DNA of 61,741 bases from Actinacidiphila rubida (GTDB taxonomy: Bacteria > Actinomycetota > Actinomycetes > Streptomycetales > Streptomycetaceae), in contig NZ_FODD01000045.1 of NCBI RefSeq assembly GCF_900110255.1, forward strand, positions 1 to 61,741, in the 5' to 3' direction. The notes beneath the pieces were generated by a model, which did not search any database, was not told the origin of the DNA, and saw nothing but the letters and a program-made list of their open reading frames with translations. Below are positions 53,388 through 61,534 of the stretch, in pieces; positions within the stretch are counted from its first letter, which is position 1, and each line of letters starts with the position of its first letter. Position numbers and translations under genes: made by a program.

Positions 53388-54138
53388 CCGCGGCGGTCGT
53401 CCGGCCGCCGTCGACGTCCAGCACGACACCGTGGACGAACGTGGCCTCGTCACCGGCGAGGTAGACCGCGGCGTCCGCGATCTCCCGCGGCGTGCCCGTG
53501 CGTCCGGCCGGCGTGCCGTTCATCATCGCTCCGGCGCGGTTCTCCCGGCCGGGCTCGGACGTCAGCACCACTCCCGGGGAGATCGCGTTGACCCGCACCC
53601 CGTGCGGCCCGAACTCGGCCGCCCAGGCGCGCGTCAGGGTTTCCATCGCCCCCTTGGTCGAGCTGTAGAGCGCACCGATCGGGATGCCCAGCCGGGCGAT
53701 CCACGAGCCCAGGTTGATGATCGCCCCCGAGCCCGCCTCGGCCATCGCGGGAGCGATCGCCGCGGTGAGGAAGAACGGCGCCTTGACGTTGACCGCGTAG
53801 ACCTCGTCGAAGGTCTTCTCGTCGGTGGCCGCGGTGGTGTCACCGGGGTAGATGCCGGCGTTGTTGACGAGGATGTCGACGCGCCCGCCGAGCACCGCCG
53901 TCGCCTGCTCGGCCAGCGCCCGCGAGGCCGCGGCGCTGCCGTCCAGGTCGGCGGCGACGAAGTCGGCGCGGCCGCCACGGGCACGGATGCCCTCGACCAC
54001 CTCGCGGCCGCGCTCCGCGCTACGGCCGGACACGGCGACGTGGGCACCCTGCGCGGCGAAGGCCTCGGCCACGGCTCGTCCGATGTTGCTGGTCGCCCCC
54101 GTCACCAGCGCGGTCCGGCCTTCCAGACGTGTCGACAT
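53374..54138 (-). CDS. Short-chain dehydrogenase/reductase
   Basis: A 254-aa classical SDR: TGATSNIGRAVAEAFA cofactor loop, VNNAG, catalytic Ser in NLGSWIAR and YSSTK (Tyr-Lys), and PGVVLTSEPGRENRAG substrate loop. NAD(P)H-dependent oxidation or reduction of an alcohol/ketone; substrate unknown. AGGAGA precedes the ATG. It carries the same operator as the convergent TetR gene, so it is probably that regulator's main target. Confidence 0.9.
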   Translation of the reverse strand: MSTRLEGRTALVTGATSNIGRAVAEAFAAQGAHVAVSGRSAERGREVVEGIRARGGRADFVAADLDGSAAASRALAEQATAVLGGRVDILVNNAGIYPGDTTAATDEKTFDEVYAVNVKAPFFLTAAIAPAMAEAGSGAIINLGSWIARLGIPIGALYSSTKGAMETLTRAWAAEFGPHGVRVNAISPGVVLTSEPGRENRAGAMMNGTPAGRTGTPREIADAAVYLAGDEATFVHGVVLDVDGGRTTAAVIAG

Positions 54139-54250
54139 GTCTCCTGCTCCCTCACTCGGTGATCCGTCCGCGCCCGCCGCCTCGACGATGCCCGGGCCGG
54201 GCGGGCCGCCCCGCTCATCGGGGCACGTCGCCACTGTGCGACGAAGAAAT

Positions 54251-54266
54251 TGGACCCGCAAGTCCA
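54251..54266. promoter_or_regulatory. TGGAC-N6-GTCCA operator before the SDR gene
   Basis: Same arms and same 6-nt spacing as the site at 52735, 112 bp before the SDR start. Confidence 0.7.
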
Positions 54267-54338
54267 GTCTGACGCGGGCCCGGTTCGCACGCCACACGGA
54301 GCCGCACCAGGGCACACCCTTGCCGACGCAGTGAGCTA

Positions 54339-54358
54339 GTGTTCTACTTAAGCGACAC
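54339..54358. promoter_or_regulatory. Inverted repeat upstream of the ABC operon
   Basis: GTGT and ACAC flank 12 nt containing CTTAAG, in an AT-rich patch 20 bp before a leader ORF. The position fits a -35/-10 region with an operator, as at GntR/YtrA-controlled ABC operons. Confidence 0.35.
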
Positions 54359-54377
54359 AATTCAGGGAGGGCGCCGG

Positions 54378-54449
54378 ATGGAACACGACGGGCTGCGGCG
54401 GATCCCGGCCGCGGAGGCCGGGACACGGGCGGCGGGAGGCACCGGGTGA
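54378..54449 (+). CDS. 23-codon leader ORF coupled to the ABC transporter gene
   Basis: An ATG with a strong GGGAGGG site encodes MEHDGLRRIPAAEAGTRAAG and three more residues. Its TGA overlaps the GTG of the ATPase gene by 4 bases. It could be a leader peptide, or the remnant of a GntR-type regulator that often heads such operons. Function unproven. Confidence 0.45.
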   Translation: MEHDGLRRIPAAEAGTRAAGGTG

Positions 54450-55450
54450 ACCAGGATCCGGAGCCGGACGTGTGCCTGGACCTGGGCCCGGGCAACGGCC
54501 CGATCGCCGTCGAGGTACGGGAGTTGACCAAGCGCTACGGCCGGGTGTGGGCGCTGCGCGACTGCGGGTTCCGGCTGCCCGCGCACCGGATCATCGCTCT
54601 GGTCGGGGCGAACGGCGCTGGCAAGTCGACGCTGATGAGCGTCGTCAGCGGCCTGCTGCCCGCGACGGCGGGCTCGGTGCTCGTGGACGGCCGACCGGTG
54701 ACGTCCCGGCGCCGGGCACGCGCGGACGGCGCGGCGGGCGACGGGGGCAGCCGGGTCGCGATCCTCGGGCAGGACAAGCCGCTGTACCGGGACTTCAGCG
54801 CTGCCGACATGCTCCGCTTCGGGCGCTGGACCAACCGCGTCTGGGACCAGCGGCGCGCGCTGGCGTGGCTGGCGCGCTTCGAGGTGCCGCTGGACCGGCC
54901 GTGCGCAAGGCTGTCCGGCGGGCAGCGCACGCAGGTCGCCCTCGCGGTGGCGCTCGGCACCCGCCCCACCCTGCTGCTCCTGGACGAACCGCTGGCCGAC
55001 CTCGACCCGGTGGCCCGCACGGAGGTGGCCGGCGAACTGCTCGCGGAGGCCGCCGACGGCGGGATGACGGTGGTGCTCTCCACCCATGTCGTGGCCGAAC
55101 TCGCCGGGATCAGCGACCACTTGCTGCTGCTCGCCGGCGGCAGGCCCGTACTCGCCGGCGGTACCGAGGAGTTGCTGGCGCGCCACGTCCGGCTGAGCGG
55201 ACCTCGAGCCGAGCGCCCGCCGCTGGCCGGCACCGTCGTGCGGGCCCGGCACACCGACCGGCAGTCGACCTTCACGGTCCGGCTCCCCGGCGCGACGCCG
55301 GCGGACACGGCGGGCAGGGCGGACGCGGCGGGCGGTGCACGCGTCACCGCACCGGGCTGGAGCGCGCGGCCGGTCCCGCTGGACGATCTGGTCATCTCGT
55401 ATCTCAGGGCGTCGGGAACGGCGCCTCTCGGCCTGGAGGCGGCGGCATGA
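54446..55450 (+). CDS. ABC transporter ATP-binding protein
   Basis: A 334-aa ATPase: Walker A GANGAGKST (~58-66), Q-loop region ILGQDKPLYRDFSA, signature LSGGQRTQVALA, Walker B LLLLDEPLADLD and switch His STHVV. A C-terminal ~100-residue extension follows the nucleotide-binding domain, as in drug/antibiotic and YtrB-like exporters. GTG start with GGGAGG. It couples to the permease gene (ATGA overlap); the pair would work as a two-component exporter. Confidence 0.9.
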   Translation: MNQDPEPDVCLDLGPGNGPIAVEVRELTKRYGRVWALRDCGFRLPAHRIIALVGANGAGKSTLMSVVSGLLPATAGSVLVDGRPVTSRRRARADGAAGDGGSRVAILGQDKPLYRDFSAADMLRFGRWTNRVWDQRRALAWLARFEVPLDRPCARLSGGQRTQVALAVALGTRPTLLLLDEPLADLDPVARTEVAGELLAEAADGGMTVVLSTHVVAELAGISDHLLLLAGGRPVLAGGTEELLARHVRLSGPRAERPPLAGTVVRARHTDRQSTFTVRLPGATPADTAGRADAAGGARVTAPGWSARPVPLDDLVISYLRASGTAPLGLEAAA

Positions 55451-56535
55451 GCCCACTGACCGGCACCACCAGGGCCGAGCCCGGCACCGGCGACCCGCCC
55501 GTCCCGCTCCTGCGCGACGGCGGCGGACTGGCCGGACTCGCCTGGCTGACCTGGCGGCAGCACCGCTGGGCCCTCGTCACCTCGCTGGTGGTCTCCGCCG
55601 CACTGGCCGCCTGGATGCTCTGGCTGGCCGCCGACATGACCGGCGTGTTCCACCAGTGCCACGACACGATCTGCCCGGAGGGCTCACCGCAACAGGCCCG
55701 CCTCAGCGCCCCCTTCGGACCGGTGAACCTCGGCGACAAGCTGCTGCTCGGCGAGGAGTACGTGCCGCTGCTGATCGGGGTCTTCCTCGGAGTACCGCTG
55801 CTGGCACGGGAGTTCGAGCAGCGCACGCTGCTGCTCGCGTGGAGCCAGGACGTGTCGCCGATGCGCTGGATGTGGACCAGGCTCCTGCTGCTCGGCCTGG
55901 TCGTGGCGGCCCTCACCGCGGGGGTGTCGGCGGCGGCCGGACACCTGGCGCGAGTGCTGCACGACGTCGGCGACGGCAGCATGTTCCAGGGCCAGTTGTT
56001 CCTCGACTCCGGCATGCTGCCGCTGGCCGCCGGCCTGTCGTGGTTCGTGGTGGGCGCGGCCCTCGGTGCGGCGGTCCGCCGCGTGCTGCCCGCGGCGCTG
56101 GCCGTCGTCGCCGGATTCGTCGCCGCCCTGGTCGCCGTCGACTGGCGCTATCCGTGGCTCGTGGCGCCGGTCTCGCGGTTCCTGCCGTTCGCGGCACCCG
56201 GGAGCGGCACGCCGCTGGGCGCCAACCCCCTGGTGATCCAAGGGGGAATCCAGATCGGCCCGCCGGACCACGTGGTGAACGTCTTCGACGCCGCGCACCG
56301 GCCGGTCACGTTCCCCGAGCTCAACCGGTGGTGCCCCAACGTCTTCCAGCTCGGCGGCGAGGACTCCGTGGCCTGCTTCACGCGCAACGGCCTCACCCAC
56401 CACGTGGTGTACCAACCCGGCAGCAGGATCCCCGAGTTCCACCTGCTGCTCGCTTCGGGCTACACCGCCCTGGGCCTCCTCGCGCTGGCCGCGGTCTGGC
56501 TGGTCGTGCGGCGCACCGCCCTGAGCGCCGGCTGA
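55447..56535 (+). CDS. ABC transporter permease (ABC-2-like)
   Basis: A 362-aa membrane protein with about six helices. The N-terminal GLAGLAWLTWRQHRWALVTSLVVSAALAAWMLWLA and the LLAREFEQRTLLLAWSQDVSPMRWMWTRLLLLGL loop are typical of actinobacterial ABC-2-type subunits. A large extracytoplasmic loop (~255-325) with three Cys residues (CHDTIC near 77; WCPN, VACF later) could form disulfides. Overlaps the ATPase gene by 4 bases. Confidence 0.88.
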   Translation: MSPLTGTTRAEPGTGDPPVPLLRDGGGLAGLAWLTWRQHRWALVTSLVVSAALAAWMLWLAADMTGVFHQCHDTICPEGSPQQARLSAPFGPVNLGDKLLLGEEYVPLLIGVFLGVPLLAREFEQRTLLLAWSQDVSPMRWMWTRLLLLGLVVAALTAGVSAAAGHLARVLHDVGDGSMFQGQLFLDSGMLPLAAGLSWFVVGAALGAAVRRVLPAALAVVAGFVAALVAVDWRYPWLVAPVSRFLPFAAPGSGTPLGANPLVIQGGIQIGPPDHVVNVFDAAHRPVTFPELNRWCPNVFQLGGEDSVACFTRNGLTHHVVYQPGSRIPEFHLLLASGYTALGLLALAAVWLVVRRTALSAG

Positions 56536-56574
56536 GCAGCGTCCGCCGCGCAGCCGGGCCCGCCCGGCCGTCGG

Positions 56575-56618
56575 CACGGCGCGCGGCCGGCCGTCAGGAC
56601 GGCCGGACGCGCGCCGTG
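56575..56618. terminator. 20-bp stem terminator between ABC and ECF41 operons
   Basis: Arms 56575-56594 and 56599-56618 pair over 20 positions with one mismatch and the loop CAGG. It lies between convergent stops and should act on both strands. Confidence 0.85.
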
Positions 56619-56643
56619 CGTGGCCCAGGCCCCGGTGCCCCGC

Positions 56644-57546
56644 TCAACGCAGGGTCAGCGCGCGCGGCGCGCTCCCGGCGTCCAGCCGGGTCAGCTTCTC
56701 CGGGTTCCGCACGTAGTACAGGCCGGTGATGCCGGACTCCTCGACGCGGATGGCCATCACGCCGTCCAGTACTCCGTCCAGCCGCAGGATCATCGCCGGA
56801 CCGCCGTTGGCCGTGGCGAGTTCGCTGGTGAGCACCGCGTCCGTCCTGCGCGAGCCGAGGACGATGAACCGTGCGACCTTCCCGGCGCCGACCACCGGCC
56901 GCAGCGCCGCCTGCTTCAGGCCGCCACCGTCGCTGAGCAGGACGACGTCGGGCGCCAGCACGTCCAGCAGTCCCTGCAGGTCCCCGGTGGAGTGCGCACG
57001 CCGGAACGACTCCAGGACCGCCCTCGTCCTGGCCACCGAGACCGCCTGCCGCGGGCGCCTGGCGTCGACGTGCCGCCGCGCCCGGTGTGCGATCTGCCGG
57101 ACCGCCGCCGGGCTCTTGCCGACGGCCTCGGCGATCTCGTCGTACCCGACGCCGAAGGCCTCGCGCAGCACGAAGACCGCGCGCTCGGTCGGCGACAGCG
57201 TCTCCAGGACGAGCATCAGCGCCATCGACAGCGTCTCCGACAACTCGACGTCCTCGGCCACGTCCGGGGCGGTGAGCAGCGGCTCCGGCAGCCAGGGGCC
57301 GACGTAGGACTCCCGGCGCCGGCTCGTCGTGCGGAGCCGGTTGAGCGACTGCCGGGTGGTGATCCTGACCAGGTACGCGCGCGGGTCGCGCACCTCCCCC
57401 AGGTCGATGTCCGCCCACCGCAGCCAGGTCTCCTGGAGCACGTCCTCCGCGTCGGCCGCGGACCCGAGCATCTCGTAGGCGACGGTGAAGAGCAGGTTGC
57501 GGTGGGCGACGAACGCCTGGGTCGCCTCGGTCACGGTGTCGTCCAT
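56644..57546 (-). CDS. ECF41-family sigma factor (SigJ-type)
   Basis: A 300-aa ECF41 factor. Region 2 (~15-80: LLFTVAYEMLGSAADAEDVLQETWLRW...YLVRITTRQSLNRLR) and region 4 (~110-165) are intact. The three ECF41 signatures are visible: WLPEP in the linker (~95), DGGG in the SnoaL-like C-terminal domain and NPEKL near the end. In this family the C-terminal domain replaces an anti-sigma factor. It follows doxX by 23 bp in the same direction; the operon has its own ECF41-type promoter. Confidence 0.93.
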   Translation of the reverse strand: MDDTVTEATQAFVAHRNLLFTVAYEMLGSAADAEDVLQETWLRWADIDLGEVRDPRAYLVRITTRQSLNRLRTTSRRRESYVGPWLPEPLLTAPDVAEDVELSETLSMALMLVLETLSPTERAVFVLREAFGVGYDEIAEAVGKSPAAVRQIAHRARRHVDARRPRQAVSVARTRAVLESFRRAHSTGDLQGLLDVLAPDVVLLSDGGGLKQAALRPVVGAGKVARFIVLGSRRTDAVLTSELATANGGPAMILRLDGVLDGVMAIRVEESGITGLYYVRNPEKLTRLDAGSAPRALTLR

Positions 57547-57569
57547 GGCATGATCCTCGCCGCCGCCGG

Positions 57570-57956
57570 TCACGCCGTGAAGGCTGCGGGCCCGAAGCGG
57601 CCCGAGGCGACGAACACCGCGAGGGCCAGATAGAACAGGTTGAGGGCCACGAAGGCGTTGAGCCCGCCGTGGCGGACGTGGGTGACCATGGCGCCGACCA
57701 TCAGCAGCACCCAGCACGTCGCGGTCACCGGCACCATCACGGGCGCGATCCCGACCGCGGCGGGCAGTACCAGGCCCGCCGCGGCGAGGAGTTCGAGGAC
57801 CCCGAGGGTCCTCACGAGTCCGGCCGCGACCCCCTCGGTCCACTCGCCGCCCGGCGCCTGAGCCAGTTTCTCCTTGGGCACGAACGCCTTGCTCACGCCT
57901 CCGGTCAGGGCGACGACGGCCAGCAGTCCTGCGGCGATCCACAGCGCCATGTTCAT
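57570..57956 (-). CDS. DoxX-family membrane protein
   Basis: A 128-aa protein with four hydrophobic helices. It shows the DoxX pattern: VSKAFVPKEKL after helix 1, then VRTLGVLELLAAAGLVLP and HVRHGGLNAFVALNLFYLALA. DoxX proteins are membrane partners in thiosulfate/quinone or oxidative-stress systems and are typical ECF41 target genes. GAGGAG precedes the ATG. First gene of the doxX-sigJ operon. Confidence 0.9.
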   Translation of the reverse strand: MNMALWIAAGLLAVVALTGGVSKAFVPKEKLAQAPGGEWTEGVAAGLVRTLGVLELLAAAGLVLPAAVGIAPVMVPVTATCWVLLMVGAMVTHVRHGGLNAFVALNLFYLALAVFVASGRFGPAAFTA

Positions 57957-57990
57957 GGGTGCTCCTCGGTTCGGGGCGGTTCAGCCTCCA

Positions 57991-58017
57991 GACACCGGCC
58001 ACCCGCCACCTGTGACA
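57991..58017 (-). promoter_or_regulatory. Predicted ECF41 autoregulatory promoter
   Basis: On the minus strand, TGTCACA (58011-58017) is followed after 16 nt by TGTC (57991-57994). The published ECF41 promoter is TGTCACA-N16-CGTC; only one of 11 defined positions differs. The -10 lies 34 bp before the doxX start, so the sigma factor probably drives its own operon. Confidence 0.75.
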
Positions 58018-58140
58018 CGGCGTGGCGCGGATCACGTGGCGCGCTCCCGCTCCCAGGCGCGCGGGCCGGCGCACGCGACCGCGGCGCCACCCGGAGGGGT
58101 GGCGCCGCGGCGCGGGGAAGAGTGGAACGGGTTCAGTGCG

Positions 58141-59007
58141 TCACACGCGGTCGGCGGCGATCAGGAGGTACTGGAAGCTGCCGTTCTTGTACGCGTCCAG
58201 GAAGGTGTCCTCGATGCCCGTGACCAGGTGCTCCGCCTCCTTGCGGAGTTCCCAGTACGGGAGGGTGGCCTCGGTGAGGTCCTCGACGTGGACGGGCACC
58301 AGGCGGTTGCGGGCCATCGCGCGGAAGTACTCCGAGCGCGGGTGGATGTCGCAGATGTAGTGGGCGTTGATCAGCGACACCTCCCGGGACGCCCGCCCGT
58401 ACGTGTCGTTGTAGCAGCCGGTGATCGTCACGTAGCGCCCGCCGCGGCGCAGCAGCCGGGCGTGTTCGGCGAACAGCAGGTCGAGTTCGACGTACATCGT
58501 CGACTCGTTGTTCCAGGAGGCCGCGTAGCCGCCGGTCGTGAAGCCGGTGTCCAGCATGTTGCGGTGGTGGTAGCGGACCTTGCCGTCGATGCCGCGGGCC
58601 CGGGCCTGCGCGTTGGCGAAGTCGGCCTGCTTGGTGGAGAGCGTGACGCCGTCCGCGGAGCATCCGTACCGCAGGTGCGCCACCACGCTTCCACCGCCGC
58701 GCCCGCACCCCGCGTCGAAGACCCGGTCGGACGCGTCCAGCGGGCCGAGCCGGGAGGCGAGGAGTTCGGCCTGGGCGTGCTCCAGCCGGTGCAGTTCCGT
58801 GGTGAGCCGCTGCCGTCGGCGGTCCGGATCGGTCTCCTGGAGGACGGACCACTCGGCGTCACCGATGCCGTAGTGATGGTGGTACAGGTCGTCGATCTGG
58901 CCGAGTTCGAGGTTGACCGGGTTCCGCTCGGCGTTCCAGTAGTCCGCGACGCGGTGCTGGTACGTGGTCTGGGCGGGCACGGTGGCTACGGACTGGGGCA
59001 TGGCCAA
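58141..59007 (-). CDS. Geranyl diphosphate 2-C-methyltransferase
   Basis: A 288-aa SAM-dependent enzyme that methylates C2 of geranyl diphosphate, the first step to 2-methylisoborneol. It has YWNAERNPVNLELGQIDDLYHHHYGIG, motif I DAGCGRGGGSVV, and SWNNESTMYV, ending GSFQYLLIAADRV, all close to the Streptomyces coelicolor enzyme. The TTG at 59007 is chosen because GAGGAG lies 6 nt upstream; an ATG at 59001 would be too far. It follows the cyclase gene in the same direction. Confidence 0.93.
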   Translation of the reverse strand: MAMPQSVATVPAQTTYQHRVADYWNAERNPVNLELGQIDDLYHHHYGIGDAEWSVLQETDPDRRRQRLTTELHRLEHAQAELLASRLGPLDASDRVFDAGCGRGGGSVVAHLRYGCSADGVTLSTKQADFANAQARARGIDGKVRYHHRNMLDTGFTTGGYAASWNNESTMYVELDLLFAEHARLLRRGGRYVTITGCYNDTYGRASREVSLINAHYICDIHPRSEYFRAMARNRLVPVHVEDLTEATLPYWELRKEAEHLVTGIEDTFLDAYKNGSFQYLLIAADRV

Positions 59008-59159
59008 CGGTGGCTCCTCGTGATGCTGGTGCGTGCGGTGCTGCGACGCGGTGCTGGTCGAACGGGTCGTGCTGCGCGTACGGATGGTGCAGGGCGTACG
59101 CGTCGTGGCGGTGGTCAGGGCGGTGCGGCCGGTGCCGGGCAGGGGCGACGGGCCCGGCC

Positions 59160-60209
59160 TCACCAGTAGTTGGGCAGGTGGTAGCGGTGGCTGTTGGTCG
59201 CGTGCCACTCGTGGTTGCCGGCCACCCAGTCCGACAGGCCCTGGGCGTAGCGCTCCACGAGCGGCGAGGTGGCGGCCAGCACGGCGGACTCCTCCTCGAA
59301 CGCCGTCATGATCCGGTTGTGGATGTCGACGCTCTCCAGGTACGCGGCCTTCAGCCCCCGTCCCCGGTTGGCGGCGACGACCCGTGGCAGGTTCAGGTGG
59401 TCGGGGTCGCCGGCCAGTTCCTTGGTGAACGAGTACAGGTCGTTGACGATGGTCGTCGCGTTGCAGGCGAGCGCGGTGATCCGCTGGACCTCGGGACGGG
59501 CGTACAGCGGCTCGGGCAGTTCGTAGCCGTCGACCGCGTCGACGATCGACAGGCAGGGGCGGAAGTTGTTGAACTGCCGCATGACCAGGTACTCCCAGAT
59601 CCGCGGCGCGAACCGGACCTCCGCCCACGCGGCCTCGGCGAGATAGCCGAGGTGCAGGCGCGCGATGTCGTGCACGAACCGGTCGGTCTGGCTGGGCGTG
59701 GCGAACCCCGCGTAGTCCCGCATCGCCCAGTGGTAGGAGCGCAGCGGACCGTCGGCCTGCATGCCCTCCGCCCACTCCGCCTCCAGTTCGGGCGTGCCGT
59801 GGAACGGGTCGATCGCCGACTGCGCCATGACCAGCGGACCGCCCAGGCCGCGGTGGGACCCGCCGCGGCCCTCGTCCTCCTCGCAGTAGCAGCTGTCGAC
59901 GAGGTTCTCGGCGAGCAGCAGCTTGCCGGCGAGGGTGAGGCGTTCCACGTCCAGGGCGCCCGGGTGCTGCAGCACCACGGCCCGGCCGAACTGGAACCCG
60001 GCGAAGTCCCCCTTCCACGCGGGCGGGAACAGGTCGAGGTCGTGCGCCCACGCCTCCAGCCGGCGGTCCACCTCCTCGGCCTTGTCGGGGTCGGCGGGTG
60101 CGACCGGCCGGTACTTCAGGCCGGGGATCGCGCCGTGGCGCCGGGGCGGGGCGAGTGTGGGCGGCCCAGGCAGCCGGCGCGGGGCGTCGGCGCTCGGGGG
60201 TGCGCTCAT
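59160..60209 (-). CDS. 2-methylisoborneol synthase (terpene cyclase)
   Basis: A 349-aa class I terpene cyclase that converts 2-methyl-GPP to 2-methylisoborneol, an earthy odorant. The Asp-rich metal motif reads VDSCYCEED: the first Asp is kept, but the second (DDCYCED in S. coelicolor) is Ser. The NSE motif NDLYSFTKE and the terminal HRYHLPNYW region are intact. It lacks most of the Pro-rich N-terminal extension of longer homologues. No cyclic-nucleotide-binding protein gene precedes it. ATG at 60209. Confidence 0.92.
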   Translation of the reverse strand: MSAPPSADAPRRLPGPPTLAPPRRHGAIPGLKYRPVAPADPDKAEEVDRRLEAWAHDLDLFPPAWKGDFAGFQFGRAVVLQHPGALDVERLTLAGKLLLAENLVDSCYCEEDEGRGGSHRGLGGPLVMAQSAIDPFHGTPELEAEWAEGMQADGPLRSYHWAMRDYAGFATPSQTDRFVHDIARLHLGYLAEAAWAEVRFAPRIWEYLVMRQFNNFRPCLSIVDAVDGYELPEPLYARPEVQRITALACNATTIVNDLYSFTKELAGDPDHLNLPRVVAANRGRGLKAAYLESVDIHNRIMTAFEEESAVLAATSPLVERYAQGLSDWVAGNHEWHATNSHRYHLPNYW

Positions 60210-60589
60210 GCGTACTCCAGACGGTCGGTCGGTGCTGTCACGTCTCAGCGGTGCGTCATGTCGCCTGGTGGACAGGGGAGTTCGGTAGCGGGAACGGCAG
60301 GCGCGAGCCGTGCGGAACGGCCGTTCCGTTCCGCACGCACCAGCCAACCAGCCGCCGGGGTCCGCCGGGAATAGCGCGAAAAGGGAGGCTTCGCGCACGG
60401 GTGGTGCAAACCTTCCGGTTGAGGCAGAGCGCGGACCGGCGCACTCCGTTCACACGTCCGCGCGCCGACCGATCGGCTGACGCGGCGGCCCCGTTCACCG
60501 CACGCCCGCAGGCAGGACGAACACCTGTCGGACCCGGCACGCGGAATCGGGTCGCCCGGCGGGCACCCCTTCGGGGATACTCACCGGCC
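60210..60589. other. 380-bp divergent region before the methylisoborneol operon
   Basis: No gene is convincing. It holds a long palindrome at 60309 and otherwise GC-rich sequence; a CACCCC-TTC-GGGG hairpin lies 11 bp before the phosphotransferase-like gene. Promoters of both flanking genes should be here. Confidence 0.5.
60309..60337. promoter_or_regulatory. 12-bp inverted repeat before the methylisoborneol operon
   Basis: CGTGCGGAACGG and CCGTTCCGCACG flank 5 nt (CCGTT). A shorter overlapping perfect palindrome, GGAACGGCCGTTCC, shares the left arm, so the site can pair in two registers. It lies 100 bp upstream of the cyclase start and is a strong operator candidate. Confidence 0.65.
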
Positions 60590-61534
60590 ATGGAGGACCG
60601 GCCCGAGGGCATATCCGATCAGGACGTCGCGACGGCCCTGGCCGACGGCTGGGGCCTGGACGTGCGGTCGGTGACGTACCGTCCGGTGGGCTTCGGCAGC
60701 TACCACTGGGCCGTGGACGCCCCGACGCGCCCGCTGTTCGCGACGGTCGACGCACTACGGGACGACCCGGCGGCGCGCCTGCGCGAGCTGCGCGCGGCGA
60801 TGGGCACGGCCCTGGCCCTGCACTGCGACGCCGGGCTGGAGTTCGTGGTGGCACCGGTGCCGTCCGTCACGGGCGAGCCGCTGCTGCCGCTGGGCGAGCG
60901 ACACACGCTGGCGGTCTTCCCCGAGGTGGAGGGCACGGCAGGGGAGTTCGGCCCGCACCGCGACGAGGACCGGTCCGACGTGCTGGACCTGCTGGTCCGC
61001 CTGCACGCGGCCGGGGCCGACGCGCCGCCGACGGACCTGCTGCTTCCCGGGCGCGACGGCCTGGACGACGCGCTGGCCGCGGTCGGCCGGCCCTGGGGCG
61101 GCGGACCCTACGCCGAGCCGGCGCGTGCGCTGCTCGCGGACCGGGCCGCGCACGTCCGCGGCCTGCTGGCCGAGTTCGACCGGCTCACCGGCGAGGTGCG
61201 CCGCGACGGTTCGCCGTGGGTGGTCACCCACGGCGAGCCCCATCCGGGAAACGTGATCCGCGGGCGCGACGGCCTGCACCTCGTCGACTGGGACACCGTG
61301 CGTCTGGCTCCGCCGGAGCGGGACGTCTGGATGCTCGGCGCCGACGCGGCCCTGCTCGCCTCTTACACCCGGGCGACCGGGCGCCCCCTCTCCCCCGCGG
61401 CGCTCGCGCTCTATCCCCTGTGGTGGACTCTCGCGGACGTCGCCGCCTACGTCGCCCTCTTCCGCGGTCCGCACCGCTCGACCCCGGACGTGCGTTCCGC
61501 GTTCACCTACCTCAGCGCGGCTCTCCCCGCGTAA
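60590..61534 (+). CDS. Aminoglycoside-phosphotransferase-fold protein
   Basis: A 314-aa APH/choline-kinase-fold protein. The nucleotide-binding N lobe (~20-110) has FGSYHWAV. The catalytic loop reads THGEPHPGNVI (~residues 214-224): Glu where APH enzymes have the catalytic Asp (HGD). The metal-binding motif LVDWDTV is intact. Spectinomycin-phosphotransferase-like actinobacterial proteins share the HGEPHPGN form. It may phosphorylate an antibiotic or metabolite; no resistance context is visible. Confidence 0.82.
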   Translation: MEDRPEGISDQDVATALADGWGLDVRSVTYRPVGFGSYHWAVDAPTRPLFATVDALRDDPAARLRELRAAMGTALALHCDAGLEFVVAPVPSVTGEPLLPLGERHTLAVFPEVEGTAGEFGPHRDEDRSDVLDLLVRLHAAGADAPPTDLLLPGRDGLDDALAAVGRPWGGGPYAEPARALLADRAAHVRGLLAEFDRLTGEVRRDGSPWVVTHGEPHPGNVIRGRDGLHLVDWDTVRLAPPERDVWMLGADAALLASYTRATGRPLSPAALALYPLWWTLADVAAYVALFRGPHRSTPDVRSAFTYLSAALPA

